64,000 nt of DNA from JAJDXW01 sp965223775 (GCA_965223775.1 OZ245021.1:1178001-1242000); one strand, 5' to 3'; shown: positions 43,801-52,051, numbered from the stretch's first letter. The notes: generated from the sequence alone by a model not told the origin. Program-made: numbers and translations.

Positions 43801-44513
43801 GGGGCGCCCGGTGGCTGCTCCGCAACGCCCCCCGGCCGTTCTCCGTCGATTCGGTGGTGAGCCGGTACCGGGAGGGAGTACGGTCGGCTTGCATCCTCAT
43901 CCCGGAGCTCGCATCCGAGCCGATCCGCGACGCGGTGCGGGCGGCGGGCGCCCGGCTCGTGGAGGCGGAAGTGCCCGAGGCCCTGGCCGGCCGGCTTGCG
44001 CTCTGCTCCCAGCTCCCCTCCGCCCTCGACATCACCGAGGTGGCCTGGCGCTGCCTCGGCGCCGGCGCCGGCGCCGGCGGCCCGGGGGAGCCCGCGATGA
44101 CGGACGGGGACATCGAGCTCGCCGCGAGGGCGTGGTACGGGGTCGACGCGTTGCTCGAGATCGGCTGGCTGCAGGCGAGGATCGCGGCGCTCCCGCGCGC
44201 CGACCGGTGGCAGGCGCTCGCCCGGGGCGCCCTTCGCGGGGACCTCCTGCGCCGGCACCGGGCGCTCGCGACCCAGGTGCTGCGCGAGGGCGGGGGCGCC
44301 CGTCCGGACGCCGCGCTTCGCGCCTGGCGCAACGCCAACGCCCGGGCGCTCCAGCGATGGAGCGAGCTTGCCGCCACCCTGCGGGCGGAGCCGCAGATCG
44401 AGTATCCGATGATGGCGGTCGCGCTCCGCGAGCTCCGGGAGGTGGGGCGCGGCGCGCCCGCTCCCGCCGGGCCCGCGGCTACCGGACCGGGGTCAGCATC
44501 GCGTCCAGGTTGA
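40887..44513 (+). CDS. gdhB: Large NAD-specific glutamate dehydrogenase, short form
   Basis: A 1208-residue member of the large NAD-GDH family, which deaminates glutamate to 2-oxoglutarate. The catalytic core is clear: GGIRWSDRREDFRTEVLGLL with KTQMVKNAVIVPVGSKGGFV (glutamate and lysine sites), AADKGTATFSDTANELS, the NAD domain GIGDMSGDVFGNGML, and EGGNLGFTQAARVEYAKAGG. Typical bacterial members are about 1600 residues; here the N-terminal ACT-like regulatory part is largely absent and the protein opens with YRGRYGPEAALRDI. ATG at 40887 with GAGGAGG. The 3' end overlaps convergent gcvR by 35 bases. The symbol is by family only. Confidence 0.9.
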   Translation: MATTGDGGAASAAAEWRAALARMLAERFGAEAGSSLRRRYEAVFGSGYRGRYGPEAALRDIELTEELSGRGGGGAAAAAAAPPAGPEEGGPPRGPLAMDLLRLPGADPRTFRFKLFHLGGPVHLSDSLPMLENMGLRVEDEHPRELPRAGAGPSVWLHDFGLRQRAGASAADLAAVGEAFKGCFARVWSGEAEDDGFNRLALSPGLDWREIAMLRAYARYLRQVRFGLSQSYIEDTLSSHPALVRELVNLFHARFDPSWASGAGTAAGALARPGEAAPPDRAPAYEIAERILGSLEAVASLDEDRILRVCFELIDGTLRTNYYQRAPDGGRRPCLALKLDPSCVHEMPEPKPRFEIFVYSPRLEGVHLRGGPIARGGIRWSDRREDFRTEVLGLLKTQMVKNAVIVPVGSKGGFVLKRPPADRAALAEEGRACYREFISALLELTDNYSENGSENGVAPPPDTVRHDGDDPYLVVAADKGTATFSDTANELSAAAGFWLGDAFASGGSDGYDHKGIGITARGAWESVKSHFRVLGLDPAATSFTVAGIGDMSGDVFGNGMLRSRRIRLVAAFSHLHVFVDPDPDPEASFAERERLFRLPGSTWGDYREDLVSPGGGVWPRSAKSITLSREAMAALGVPGEPAPRTPSDVIRAILRAPVDLLWNGGIGTYVKAVSESHAAVGDRSNDSVRINGRELRCRLVGEGGNLGFTQAARVEYAKAGGLVNTDAIDNSGGVDCSDHEVNIKILLDAAVRGGALDAPERSALLHSMTDEVAGQVLGNNYLQTVALAIARTQAVPLIEVHGRFIERLERTVGLDRAGEGLPDRDEIAERRRAGEGFAGPELAVLVAYAKLDLFDALIGSDLPEDPEMAAELSAYFPRVLRERFAAWIPRHRLAREIISTVAANETVNRAGITFAFRIADEIGAAPEDAVRAWFALRNLYRLPEFFDAIERSDLSAAAHVAAVLEIRKLTDRGARWLLRNAPRPFSVDSVVSRYREGVRSACILIPELASEPIRDAVRAAGARLVEAEVPEALAGRLALCSQLPSALDITEVAWRCLGAGAGAGGPGEPAMTDGDIELAARAWYGVDALLEIGWLQARIAALPRADRWQALARGALRGDLLRRHRALATQVLREGGGARPDAALRAWRNANARALQRWSELAATLRAEPQIEYPMMAVALRELREVGRGAPAPAGPAATGPGSASRPG
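44058..44080. repeat. GGCGCC microsatellite within the glutamate dehydrogenase gene
   Basis: About four GGCGCC/GCCGGC units encode Gly-Ala pairs (GAGAGAGG) in a linker near the C-terminus. Length changes would keep frame. Confidence 0.55.
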
Positions 44514-45018
44514 GCTCGTCGCAGAAGTCCATGAATTCCCCCCGTACGGCCGCGATCGCGGCGTCCGAGGGGATCCCCACCGTCATGTGCAGCGAGAACA
44601 TCGACGCGCCGGTGTGCGGGGCGGTGTAGCTGACCGAGATGAGATCCTCGACGTTGATCTCGCGCCGCGCGAAGAAGTCCGCCACGTCGTGCACGATGCC
44701 CGGCTGGTCGAGAGCGATGACCTCCACGGCGTAGGGAATCAGCCCGGCCGTGTCCGAGCGCGGGCTGGTGCGGCGCGACTGCAGGCTGATCTCGAGCTCG
44801 GACTCGAGCTTCGGGAGCATGCTCTCCGCCTTCGCGATCGCGTTCCACTGCCCGGCGAGCAGCAGCACCATCGCGAACTCGCTGCCGAGGACCGCCATCC
44901 GGCTGTCCTTGATGGAGCAGCCGCAGTCCCGGAAGGCGGCCGCGAGGCTGCGCACGAGGGTGGGGCGGTCGGTCCCGAGGGCCGAGACGACGAGATGCGA
45001 TTCGATGGGTCCCTTCAT
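44479..45018 (-). CDS. gcvR: Glycine cleavage system transcriptional repressor (double ACT)
   Basis: A 179-residue protein of two ACT domains (about 8-85: HLVVSALGTDRPTLVRSLAAAF; about 95-170: EVIALDQPGIVHDVADFFARREINVEDL). This is the GcvR layout; GcvR binds GcvA and glycine to control the glycine cleavage genes in E. coli. Proximity to dapA fits the gammaproteobacterial order gcvR-(bcp)-dapA, although a DUF3800 gene lies between here. The stop overlaps the glutamate dehydrogenase 3' end. Confidence 0.88.
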   Translation of the reverse strand: MKGPIESHLVVSALGTDRPTLVRSLAAAFRDCGCSIKDSRMAVLGSEFAMVLLLAGQWNAIAKAESMLPKLESELEISLQSRRTSPRSDTAGLIPYAVEVIALDQPGIVHDVADFFARREINVEDLISVSYTAPHTGASMFSLHMTVGIPSDAAIAAVRGEFMDFCDELNLDAMLTPVR

Positions 45019-45030
45019 GTACGCGAGCGG

Positions 45031-46035
45031 TCAGGTGTCCCAGGGGGAGGTGCGGTTCTCGTTGGATTCCGGCTGGCGGTCCGGATCCGAGTCCGGATCC
45101 GGATCCGGATCCGTTCCGGGGTCGGAATGGGACGGGTAGCGCGGTGCGTCGCCTTGGCGGTGCTCGCTCTCGGGCGGGGCGTCGCGGTGGCGGGACCCGG
45201 GCGGGCCACCCTCGTCCGGCCCGCGGGCCGCCTCGGACCGCCGGGACTGGGGTGCGTCCGCGCGGGCGCCCTCGTGGTGGGTGACGCTCGCGGCGCGATA
45301 GGAGAAGCAGGCGGGGCACCAGCAGGCGTCCACCCCGCCGGTGCGATGGGTGAGACCGTGCAGCCGCGTTCCCTCGCGGTCGAACTTCGGCAGCATGTCG
45401 TCGAAGTGCCGGGAAATGCCCTTCTCGTAGCGCCCCCAGACCTCGTTGGTCACGAGTCCCGCCGCCTGGAGCAGCCTGGTGCGCGACTTGGGCACGAAGA
45501 GGGGGACCTCGGACAGGTTCCGGGTGCGGCCCCACTGGGTACCTTCCGAGACCGAGGGCCCGGATTCCCGCTCCACGCGGCGCAGCGTGCTCGACTCCGA
45601 CGTGATGACCACCCCGCGCTGGGTGCGGTTGGCGGCGTGGAAGCGGGCCAGCATCAGGTCGAACCGGCTGACGACGTCCTCGAACGCGACGCGGTAGGCC
45701 TCGCCGCTCGCCGCCGCTTCCTTGTCCACGACGGTCGCGAAGAGCACCGGGTGCCGGGACACGAGCAGGGTGGAGTAGCACGCGTCGAGGAGGCGGCGGC
45801 GTTCCGCCGCGCTGACGGCGGCGTAGGCGTCGGGGAGCCCGCGCGGGCCGGTGGCCCGAAGGCGCGCCGCATGGATGGGGATCTGCTGCTGCTCCTGGGG
45901 GAAGAAGCGGGCGACGGTGTCCGAGAGGTCGCGCTTCAGCCAGTACGCGGCACGCTCGAACACCGCGACCCCGCCGACCACGACGCGGGCCGAGGAGGGA
46001 TGAGTTCCCGATTCGTCCAGATAGAGGAGATACAT
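45031..46035 (-). CDS. DUF3800 domain protein
   Basis: A 334-residue protein starting MYLLYLDESGTHPSS, the DUF3800 signature; DUF3800 has an RNase H-like fold and its D-E near the N-terminus is thought to be part of a nuclease site, with further acidic residues around VDKEAAA and MLARFH. A CWCPAC pair could bind zinc. The C-terminal 70 residues are polar and disordered, with DPDPDPDSDPD from a GGATCC repeat. It sits 12 bases upstream of gcvR on the same strand. DUF3800 genes are often found in mobile or defence settings; nothing else defensive is adjacent. Confidence 0.8.
   Translation of the reverse strand: MYLLYLDESGTHPSSARVVVGGVAVFERAAYWLKRDLSDTVARFFPQEQQQIPIHAARLRATGPRGLPDAYAAVSAAERRRLLDACYSTLLVSRHPVLFATVVDKEAAASGEAYRVAFEDVVSRFDLMLARFHAANRTQRGVVITSESSTLRRVERESGPSVSEGTQWGRTRNLSEVPLFVPKSRTRLLQAAGLVTNEVWGRYEKGISRHFDDMLPKFDREGTRLHGLTHRTGGVDACWCPACFSYRAASVTHHEGARADAPQSRRSEAARGPDEGGPPGSRHRDAPPESEHRQGDAPRYPSHSDPGTDPDPDPDSDPDRQPESNENRTSPWDT
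45080..45113. repeat. GGATCC hexanucleotide repeat in the DUF3800 gene
   Basis: Four GGATCC units (one separated by an imperfect unit) encode Asp-Pro pairs in the C-terminal tail. Confidence 0.7.
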
Positions 46036-46541
46036 GACGGGTCCCGAGGATACCTATACCTGCACGTGCACCTGTCCGCCGGAACCGGCCCCGGCTTCCT
46101 GCGGGGCGTCCCGCGGGCCGGGCGCCCCACAAGCGGAGAAACGCGGCCGGCCGCGCGCCAAGCGCGCGGGGGACCAGAGCTCCGAGGTCCTGCCGGCCGG
46201 GTTCGGATTATCCATGAGCCGTCCGGGCTGTCAACATCGCGGTCCGGGCGCCCGGTCGTGTCCCTGCCTGCGCGCGCGGGACATCCGCGGGCTGGAAGCC
46301 CATCTCCCAGGGGGCGAACCATCTCCCAGGGGGCGAACTTCCTGCGCGCCCGCGGGGACATCGTTCCCATCGTGCCCTCGTCGCGTCCCAAAGCGCGCTT
46401 GCTGCGCGTTCGCGGGGGGGCATGCTCCCGGGAGATGGGCACCCTGCCCGCGTGGACCCTTCCCGCCTGCCCGCTTGCGGGGGATATGCGCTAATATCGA
46501 CCGCGGAGAATCCGCGCGCGTGGAGCGCAAAGGAGGTTGCG
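46036..46541. other. Intergenic region between DUF3800 and dapA
   Basis: About 506 bases between divergent genes. It contains a perfect 19-base tandem duplication (46301-46319 and 46320-46338) and related short words such as GCGCGGGACATC/CGCGGGGACATC nearby. TAATAT at 46492-46497 is a good -10 for dapA, but no matching -35 is seen at 16-18 bases. Open frames crossing it on both strands have no family features. Confidence 0.5.
46301..46338. repeat. 19-bp perfect tandem duplication
   Basis: CATCTCCCAGGGGGCGAAC occurs twice with no spacer, in the intergenic region upstream of dapA. It includes the pairing-capable CCCAGGGGG core. Purpose unknown. Confidence 0.8.
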
Positions 46542-47432
46542 ATGTTTCGGGGAAGCATGGTGGCCATGGTCACCCCGATGCGAGAAGACGGTGCGGTGGA
46601 CGCCGCCGCCCTTGCCCGGCTGGTCGAGTTCCACCTGTCCGCGGGCACCGATGCCATCATCGCGGTCGGGACCACCGGCGAGTCGGCCACCCTGGACCAC
46701 GACGAGCACCGCGAGGTGGTCCGCAAGGTCATCGAGGCGGTGGCGGGAAGGGCGCCGGTGATTGCCGGGACCGGAGCGAACTCGACGACCGAGGCCCTGC
46801 ACCTCACCCGCGACGCCGCGGCCCTCGGGGCCGACGGCTGCCTGCTGGTGACGCCCTACTACAACAAGCCCACCCAGGAGGGCCTGTACCGGCACTTCAG
46901 GCTGATCGCGGAGTCGGTCGACGTCCCGCAGGTCCTCTACAACGTGCCCGGACGGACGGCCTGCGACATGCAGCCCGACACGGTGGCCCGGCTCTCCCGG
47001 CTCACGAACATCGTGTCCATCAAGGAAGCGTCCGGCGACCTCTCGCGGGTCGGGCAGATCCTCGACCGTGCGGCCGACGGATTCGAGGTCGTGAGCGGCG
47101 AGGACCCGATCGCCATGGAGACGATCCTGGCCGGCGGGAAGGGGGTCATCTCGGTGACCGCGAACGTCGCCCCGGCGGCCATGCACGAGATGTGCGACCG
47201 GGCCCTGCGCGGGGACCGCGCGGGGGCGGAGGCGGTCGACACGCGCCTGCGGGCCCTGCACAAGAACCTCTTCATCGAGTCGAACCCGATCCCCGCGAAG
47301 TGGCTGCTGCACGACATGGGGCTCATCCCCGCCGGGATCCGGCTTCCGTTGACCCCCCTGTCGGCCGAGTACCACGACGCGGTCCGCGCCGCCCTCCGCG
47401 AAGCGGAAGGCGCGTTGCCGGTCGCGGCCTGA
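46542..47432 (+). CDS. dapA: 4-hydroxy-tetrahydrodipicolinate synthase
   Basis: A 296-residue TIM-barrel aldolase that condenses pyruvate with aspartate semialdehyde in lysine and diaminopimelate synthesis. The Schiff-base lysine is in IKEASGDLSR (about residue 161), the proton-relay tyrosine in QVLYNVPGRTA (133), and the threonine pair in GTTGESATL (44-45). The ATG at 46542 has a strong AAAGGAGG, and upstream in-frame sequence is not conserved. Followed by bamC after 9 bases, the classical dapA-bamC (nlpB) operon. Confidence 0.95.
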   Translation: MFRGSMVAMVTPMREDGAVDAAALARLVEFHLSAGTDAIIAVGTTGESATLDHDEHREVVRKVIEAVAGRAPVIAGTGANSTTEALHLTRDAAALGADGCLLVTPYYNKPTQEGLYRHFRLIAESVDVPQVLYNVPGRTACDMQPDTVARLSRLTNIVSIKEASGDLSRVGQILDRAADGFEVVSGEDPIAMETILAGGKGVISVTANVAPAAMHEMCDRALRGDRAGAEAVDTRLRALHKNLFIESNPIPAKWLLHDMGLIPAGIRLPLTPLSAEYHDAVRAALREAEGALPVAA

Positions 47433-47441
47433 AGTCCGGGC

Positions 47442-48572
47442 GTGCTCGCGCGGCATTCGCACCGGCTCCGCGGCGCGGCGGCGGCCCTCGTGGCGGCGGC
47501 CCTCGCCGCCGGAGGGTGCTCCTATGTCGGGCCGTCCGGCCCGCCCCCTCCCGCCCGCTCCGCCGATTCCCCGTACGAGCGCGACGCCCGCGCGGATTCA
47601 CTAGAGGTCCCGCCCGACCTTTCGCGGGTCGGGATCCGGGACGCGTATCCCGTTCCCGGCGCCGGTTCCCGGGAAGGCTCGGCCGAGGAGGCGGTGCTGC
47701 CGGCCGCGGAGGGCATGCGCGTGGAGCGCGACGGGCGCGTTCGGTGGCTCGTCGTCGAAGCCGAGCCTGCCGACCTCTGGGACAGCCTCCGGAGGTTCTG
47801 GGAGCGGCAGGGTTTCGCGCTCGAAACCGACGATCGCCGGGTCGGGGTGATGGAGACCGTATGGGCCGAGAAGCGGGTGAACCTGCCCGTCGGCGGGTTT
47901 CGAAGGGCGTTGGAGCGGTTCAAGCGCTTCGCCTACACCTACGGGGTCCGCGACCGGTTCCGGACGCGCGTCGAGCGGAGCGGGGAGCAGGGGGTGACGG
48001 AGATCCACGTGACCCATCGCGGCGCGCACGAAGTGGTGCGGGGCGACGGGTACGCATGGGCTCCGCGTCCCTCCGATCCCACGCTCGAGGCGGAGATGCT
48101 CGGCCGCCTCATGCACTTTCTCGCGCGCGGGGAGGCTGCTGCGGACGACCCGGCGGCCCTCGCCGCCGCGGGCGCAGCGCCCGAGCCGCGGGCCAGGATC
48201 GTGGACGATGCCGCGGGCGGGCAGCACATCGTTCTCGACGAAGAGTTCGACCGGGCCTGGCGTCTGGTCCGGCGTGCGCTCGATCGGGGCGGCTTCACGG
48301 TGGTCGATCTCGACCGCAGCCGCGGAATCTTTCTCGTGCGCTACATCGATTCGGATGCGTCCGGCGAGGAGAAGCGGAGCTGGCTCGGCCGGCTCGCGTT
48401 CTGGCGCGGCAAGGACGAGAAGAAGGGGCAGGAGGACATCGAGTTCCGGATCGTCCTCGAGCCCGGCGAGGGGCGTCCGGCCCGCATCGTGGTCCAGGAC
48501 GCGCAAGGCGGGCGCGATACGAGCGAGAGCGCCGGCCGGATTCTGACCGTGCTCGCCGAGAACATCGAGTAG
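47442..48572 (+). CDS. bamC: Outer-membrane assembly lipoprotein BamC
   Basis: A 376-residue lipoprotein of the BAM complex, which inserts beta-barrel proteins such as the porins of this window into the outer membrane. Basic N-terminus then hydrophobic stretch and lipobox LAAGGC (lipidated Cys near residue 26). The following YERDARADSLEVPPDLSR is the BamD-binding region, and two helix-grip domains follow (about 95-230 and 240-370; ADLWDSLRRFWERQGF and FDRAWRLVRRALDRGGF). GTG start, 9 bases after dapA. Sequence is divergent but the order of parts is typical. Confidence 0.88.
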   Translation: MLARHSHRLRGAAAALVAAALAAGGCSYVGPSGPPPPARSADSPYERDARADSLEVPPDLSRVGIRDAYPVPGAGSREGSAEEAVLPAAEGMRVERDGRVRWLVVEAEPADLWDSLRRFWERQGFALETDDRRVGVMETVWAEKRVNLPVGGFRRALERFKRFAYTYGVRDRFRTRVERSGEQGVTEIHVTHRGAHEVVRGDGYAWAPRPSDPTLEAEMLGRLMHFLARGEAAADDPAALAAAGAAPEPRARIVDDAAGGQHIVLDEEFDRAWRLVRRALDRGGFTVVDLDRSRGIFLVRYIDSDASGEEKRSWLGRLAFWRGKDEKKGQEDIEFRIVLEPGEGRPARIVVQDAQGGRDTSESAGRILTVLAENIE

Positions 48573-48612
48573 CTTCCGCCCGTCCCCCCTTTCCTTCGGC
48601 GCGTCCGCTCGC

Positions 48613-50019
48613 TCAGCGCCGCCGCCGGGCATGGCGCAACAGGCGCTTCCGGTGCCGTGCCTGGCGCGGGGTGAGCGTATTGCGCTTTCCCGCGTAGGGG
48701 TTCTCGTTCGAGCGGAACACGATCCGGAGCGGGGTCCCGTGCAGTCCGAACCGGGTCCGGACCACGCGTGCGAGGTAGCGTGCGTACGGGTCCGGGGTCT
48801 CCTCCGCCGAGTTGCCGTGGACCACCACCACCGGAGGATTGATCCCGCCTTGGTGGGCGTAGCGCAGCTTGATCCGCCTGCCCCGCACGGCGGGGGGAGG
48901 GTGCCGCGCGGTGGCGTCCTGCAGGGTCCGGGTGAGCTCGCCGGCCGCCATCCGGGTGGTGGCGGCCGTCCAGGCCGCGTCGACCGACCGCATCAGCGCC
49001 CCCAGCCCTTCTCCCCGCAGGGCGGAGATCGTGTGCACGGCCGAGAAGTCGATGAAGCCGAGGCGCCGCGAGACCGCGTCGCGCGCCGCGGACCGCGTCC
49101 CGGGATCGAGGCGGTCCCACTTGTTCTGGGCGATGACGAGGGCGCGCCCCGCGTCGAGCAGGTAGCCGAGCAGCCGGGCGTCCTGCTCGGACACCCCTTC
49201 CTCCGCATCGAGCACCAGGATCGCGACGTTGGCGGCCTCGATGGCCTGCAGCGCCTTGATGGCACTGATCTTCTCGACCAGGTCGGAGACGCGCGAGCGG
49301 CGCCGGAGGCCGGCCGTGTCGATGAGCACGAACGGCCGCCCGCCGCGCTCGAACGGCACGAACACGCTGTCGCGCGTCGTCCCCGGCGCATCGTGGGTGA
49401 TGACGCGGTCTTCGCCGAGCAGGCGGTTGACGAGGGTGGACTTCCCGGCATTCGGTCGGCCGATGATCGCGATTCTCACCGCCCCCCGGTGGCCGGCCGC
49501 CTGCGCCGCGTCCGTGTCGTCGAGCCCGTCCCGCTCCTCCGGTACGAGTGCCCGGACGAGGGCGCCGAGCCCGCGCCCGTGGGCGGCCGAGATCGGGGTC
49601 GGGGCATCGAGACCGAGCGCGTGGAACTCCGAGAGAGCCGTCCGCTCGTCCAGGCCGTCGGTCTTGTTGACCGCGAGGACGATCGGCTTTCCGAGCCGCC
49701 GGATGCGGTCCGCGATCGCATCGTCGGCCGCGGTTCGTCCCGCCCGCGCGTCCGTCATCAGGACGATCCGGTCCGCTTCGTCGAGCGCGCGCCGGACCTG
49801 GTCCCCGACGCGGGTGGCGAGGTCCTCGGATTCGCCGGTGAGCCCACCGGTATCCACCACGATGAACCGGCCGCCGTGGCGCCGGGCGGTCCCGTAGCGG
49901 CGGTCGCGGGTAAGGCCCGGACGGTCGGCGACGATGGCGTCCCGGGTGCCGGTGAGCTGGTTGAACAGGGTCGACTTCCCGACGTTGGGCCGCCCCACGA
50001 TGGCGATTACGGGAAGCAT
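48613..50019 (-). CDS. der: Ribosome-associated GTPase Der
   Basis: A 468-residue protein with two GTPase domains in tandem (IVGRPNVGKSTLFNQLTG...DTGGL...NKTDG and IIGRPNAGKSTLVNRLLG...DTAGL...NKWD) and a C-terminal KH-like domain, the unique layout of Der, needed for assembly of the 50S ribosomal subunit. Start at 50019 from the conserved MLPVIAIVGRPN. Downstream of bamB on the same strand (35 bases), as in E. coli. Confidence 0.96.
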   Translation of the reverse strand: MLPVIAIVGRPNVGKSTLFNQLTGTRDAIVADRPGLTRDRRYGTARRHGGRFIVVDTGGLTGESEDLATRVGDQVRRALDEADRIVLMTDARAGRTAADDAIADRIRRLGKPIVLAVNKTDGLDERTALSEFHALGLDAPTPISAAHGRGLGALVRALVPEERDGLDDTDAAQAAGHRGAVRIAIIGRPNAGKSTLVNRLLGEDRVITHDAPGTTRDSVFVPFERGGRPFVLIDTAGLRRRSRVSDLVEKISAIKALQAIEAANVAILVLDAEEGVSEQDARLLGYLLDAGRALVIAQNKWDRLDPGTRSAARDAVSRRLGFIDFSAVHTISALRGEGLGALMRSVDAAWTAATTRMAAGELTRTLQDATARHPPPAVRGRRIKLRYAHQGGINPPVVVVHGNSAEETPDPYARYLARVVRTRFGLHGTPLRIVFRSNENPYAGKRNTLTPRQARHRKRLLRHARRRR

Positions 50020-50054
50020 GGGGGAAGCAAGGCGGGGACGGGTCCCGGCGCGGG

Positions 50055-51404
50055 TTACCGGACCCTGAACGCGGTGAGCCTTCCCCCTCCCCAGTAGGCG
50101 ATGAGCGCGTCGCCGTGGCGGGCGGGAGGGCCCGCGATCCGCCCCGCGCCCGACCGGGTGCGAGCCGCCGGCCGGCCGTCCTCGCGCCGCAGCCAGTGGA
50201 CGTAGCCCTCGCGGTCGGTCAGGGCGACGAACGGGCCATGCACGACCGGCCATGCCGGTCCGCGCCCGGCGAGCGACCCTTGCGTCCACACCCCCGCTCC
50301 GGAGATCCGGTCGAGGGCCTGGACCGCTCCGTCGGTGTCCGCGACGTAGAGAAGGTCGCCGTCGGCGGCGAGCCCGGATTGTGACGCGATGGCGCGCCGC
50401 CAGAGCGCCCGGCCGGTCTCGGCATCGAACGCCGCGACCGCGCGTTCGTAGCTCGCGGCGTACACCACGCCGCCCTCGACCACCGGATCGGTGTCGACGT
50501 CGGCCAGCCGTTCGAGCTCCGAGCGCCCGCGCGGGTCCGAGACGACGCCTTCCCAGAGGACTTCGCCGGTCGCGCTCCGCACGGCCGCGATCCGGCCGTT
50601 GTCGAACCCGGCGATCGCGACGCCGGACACGATGACGGGGGAGCTGGTGCCGCGTACCGAGAGGCTCGGCGCGCCTGCGTCGTAGCTCCAGCGTATCTCG
50701 CCCGAATCGGCGTCGAGCCCGAACAGCTTGCCGTCGAGGGTGCGCGCGACGACCCGGTCGCCGGCGACCCGGGGTCGGCTCAGGACCTCGCTGGTGAGCT
50801 GCGCCCGCCAGGCCACCGCGCCGGTCTCCGCCCGGAGGGCGATCACCTCCCCGTCCTCGGTGCCGGCGAGGACCAGGCCGGCGCCGGCCCCGACCCCGCC
50901 GGTGACGTCGGCGCCGGTATCGGTGCGCCACACGGAGCGCCCGCTCCCGGCGTCGTAGGCGGAGACCCGCCCGCGGGCGTCCGCGACGTAGATCCGGCCG
51001 TTCTCGGCCATGGGCGCGAGGACCAGCCAGTCGCGGCCCGTCCCGGAACCGGCGTCGGTGGACCACGGGGTCTCGACCGCCGCCAGCGGCTCGATCGGCG
51101 CGAGGCTGGGGATCTCGTCTTCCCGGTCTCCGCCGAGGATGGCGCAGCCCGAGAGCAGGACCGCGGCCCCCAGCGCGGGTAGCGCGCCGAGCTTCGCGGC
51201 GGGGCGCCGGCGCAGCCGCGGAGCGCTTCCCCCGTGGACTCGGAGGGAGCGTCCGGCGGCCGCCTCCGCCGGCCCGGATACGGGCGGCGAAGCGGCGGCC
51301 GGCGCCGTGCCGTGACGACCGTGCCACGGCGCTGCGGGCGGGTGGGCGTCCGCCGTCGAGGTTCGGCGGTCCGTGCGGTTCGGCGCGATGCTGTCGTTCA
51401 TCAT
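50055..51404 (-). CDS. bamB: Outer-membrane assembly lipoprotein BamB
   Basis: A 449-residue PQQ-like beta-propeller lipoprotein of the BAM complex. The blade repeats (VSAYDAGSGRSVWRTDTGA, VIALRAETGAVAWRAQLTS, AVAAFDAETGRALWRRAI and others) and the lipobox LLSGC are clear. The lipidated Cys is about residue 87 from the assigned start, far later than usual; the preceding 65 residues are Pro/Ala/Arg-rich. The start at 51404 overlaps the yfgM stop as ATGA, and no later in-frame ATG, GTG or TTG lies before the signal sequence, so the extension appears real or the true start is non-standard. Confidence 0.88.
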   Translation of the reverse strand: MMNDSIAPNRTDRRTSTADAHPPAAPWHGRHGTAPAAASPPVSGPAEAAAGRSLRVHGGSAPRLRRRPAAKLGALPALGAAVLLSGCAILGGDREDEIPSLAPIEPLAAVETPWSTDAGSGTGRDWLVLAPMAENGRIYVADARGRVSAYDAGSGRSVWRTDTGADVTGGVGAGAGLVLAGTEDGEVIALRAETGAVAWRAQLTSEVLSRPRVAGDRVVARTLDGKLFGLDADSGEIRWSYDAGAPSLSVRGTSSPVIVSGVAIAGFDNGRIAAVRSATGEVLWEGVVSDPRGRSELERLADVDTDPVVEGGVVYAASYERAVAAFDAETGRALWRRAIASQSGLAADGDLLYVADTDGAVQALDRISGAGVWTQGSLAGRGPAWPVVHGPFVALTDREGYVHWLRREDGRPAARTRSGAGRIAGPPARHGDALIAYWGGGRLTAFRVR

Positions 51405-52051
51405 GGCTCTACGGGAGTGTTCAGGTGTCCGAGATCGTTCAGCTTCAGGGTAACCCGGTGCTGGCTCGCGGGCGAATCGGCGTATCCCTCGGCGGCCCGC
51501 TCCCACGCCTCGCGCGCCTTCTCCGCTTCGCCGCCGGCGTGGTGGACGTCTCCGCGGAGCTCGTCGCTCGCGGCCTTGAACGGCCCCGCCGGCGTCTCGT
51601 CGAGCAGGGCTTTCGCTTCGTCCCGGGCGCCGGACGCCCAGGCCGTCTCCGCGAGGCGCAGGCGGGCGACCTCGCGGAGCTCGGGGAGCTCGGCATGGTC
51701 GATGACCCACTTGAGGTGGGCCTTCGCCGCATCGGTCCGCCCTTCCATGATTTCCGACCTCGCGAGGAGCAGGGAGGCGGCGGCGGCGTAGGCGCGGCCG
51801 GCATGGTCGGAGAGGAGAGCGGACCCCGCTGCCCGGACGGCGGCGTGGTCACCGGCCGCGGCCGCTTCGCTCGCGGCCTGGAAGAGGGCCGAGGCCGCCT
51901 CCGCCTGGTCCTGCTCGTAGCCCTGCCAGAAGGTCCAGCCGGAGATCCCGGCGAGCCCGGCCACCACGCCGATGATCAGCGACCGACCGTGCTCGGACCA
52001 CCAGGTCTTCAGGGAATCGAGCCGTTCCTCGTCCGTGCGATGTAGCTCCAT
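51401..52051 (-). CDS. yfgM: YfgM-family TPR-like membrane protein
   Basis: A 216-residue inner-membrane protein: short cytoplasmic N-terminus (LHRTDEERLDSLKTWWSEHG), one membrane helix (RSLIIGVVAGLAGISGWTFW), then a periplasmic TPR-like helical domain (ADHAAVRAAGSALL, ILKWVIDHAELPEL-type repeats). YfgM associates with the Sec translocon and the periplasmic chaperone PpiD in E. coli. Located between hisS and bamB as in that organism, with ATGA overlap to bamB. Confidence 0.9.
   Translation of the reverse strand: MELHRTDEERLDSLKTWWSEHGRSLIIGVVAGLAGISGWTFWQGYEQDQAEAASALFQAASEAAAAGDHAAVRAAGSALLSDHAGRAYAAAASLLLARSEIMEGRTDAAKAHLKWVIDHAELPELREVARLRLAETAWASGARDEAKALLDETPAGPFKAASDELRGDVHHAGGEAEKAREAWERAAEGYADSPASQHRVTLKLNDLGHLNTPVEP

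Noticed and set aside
40644..44258. A 1204-codon antisense frame opposite the glutamate dehydrogenase
   Set aside because: Arg/Glu/Gly-rich with no family motif; the plus-strand protein accounts for the conservation.
45031..46035. DUF3800 gene as part of a defence system
   Set aside because: No partner defence gene is adjacent; it sits in a housekeeping neighbourhood.
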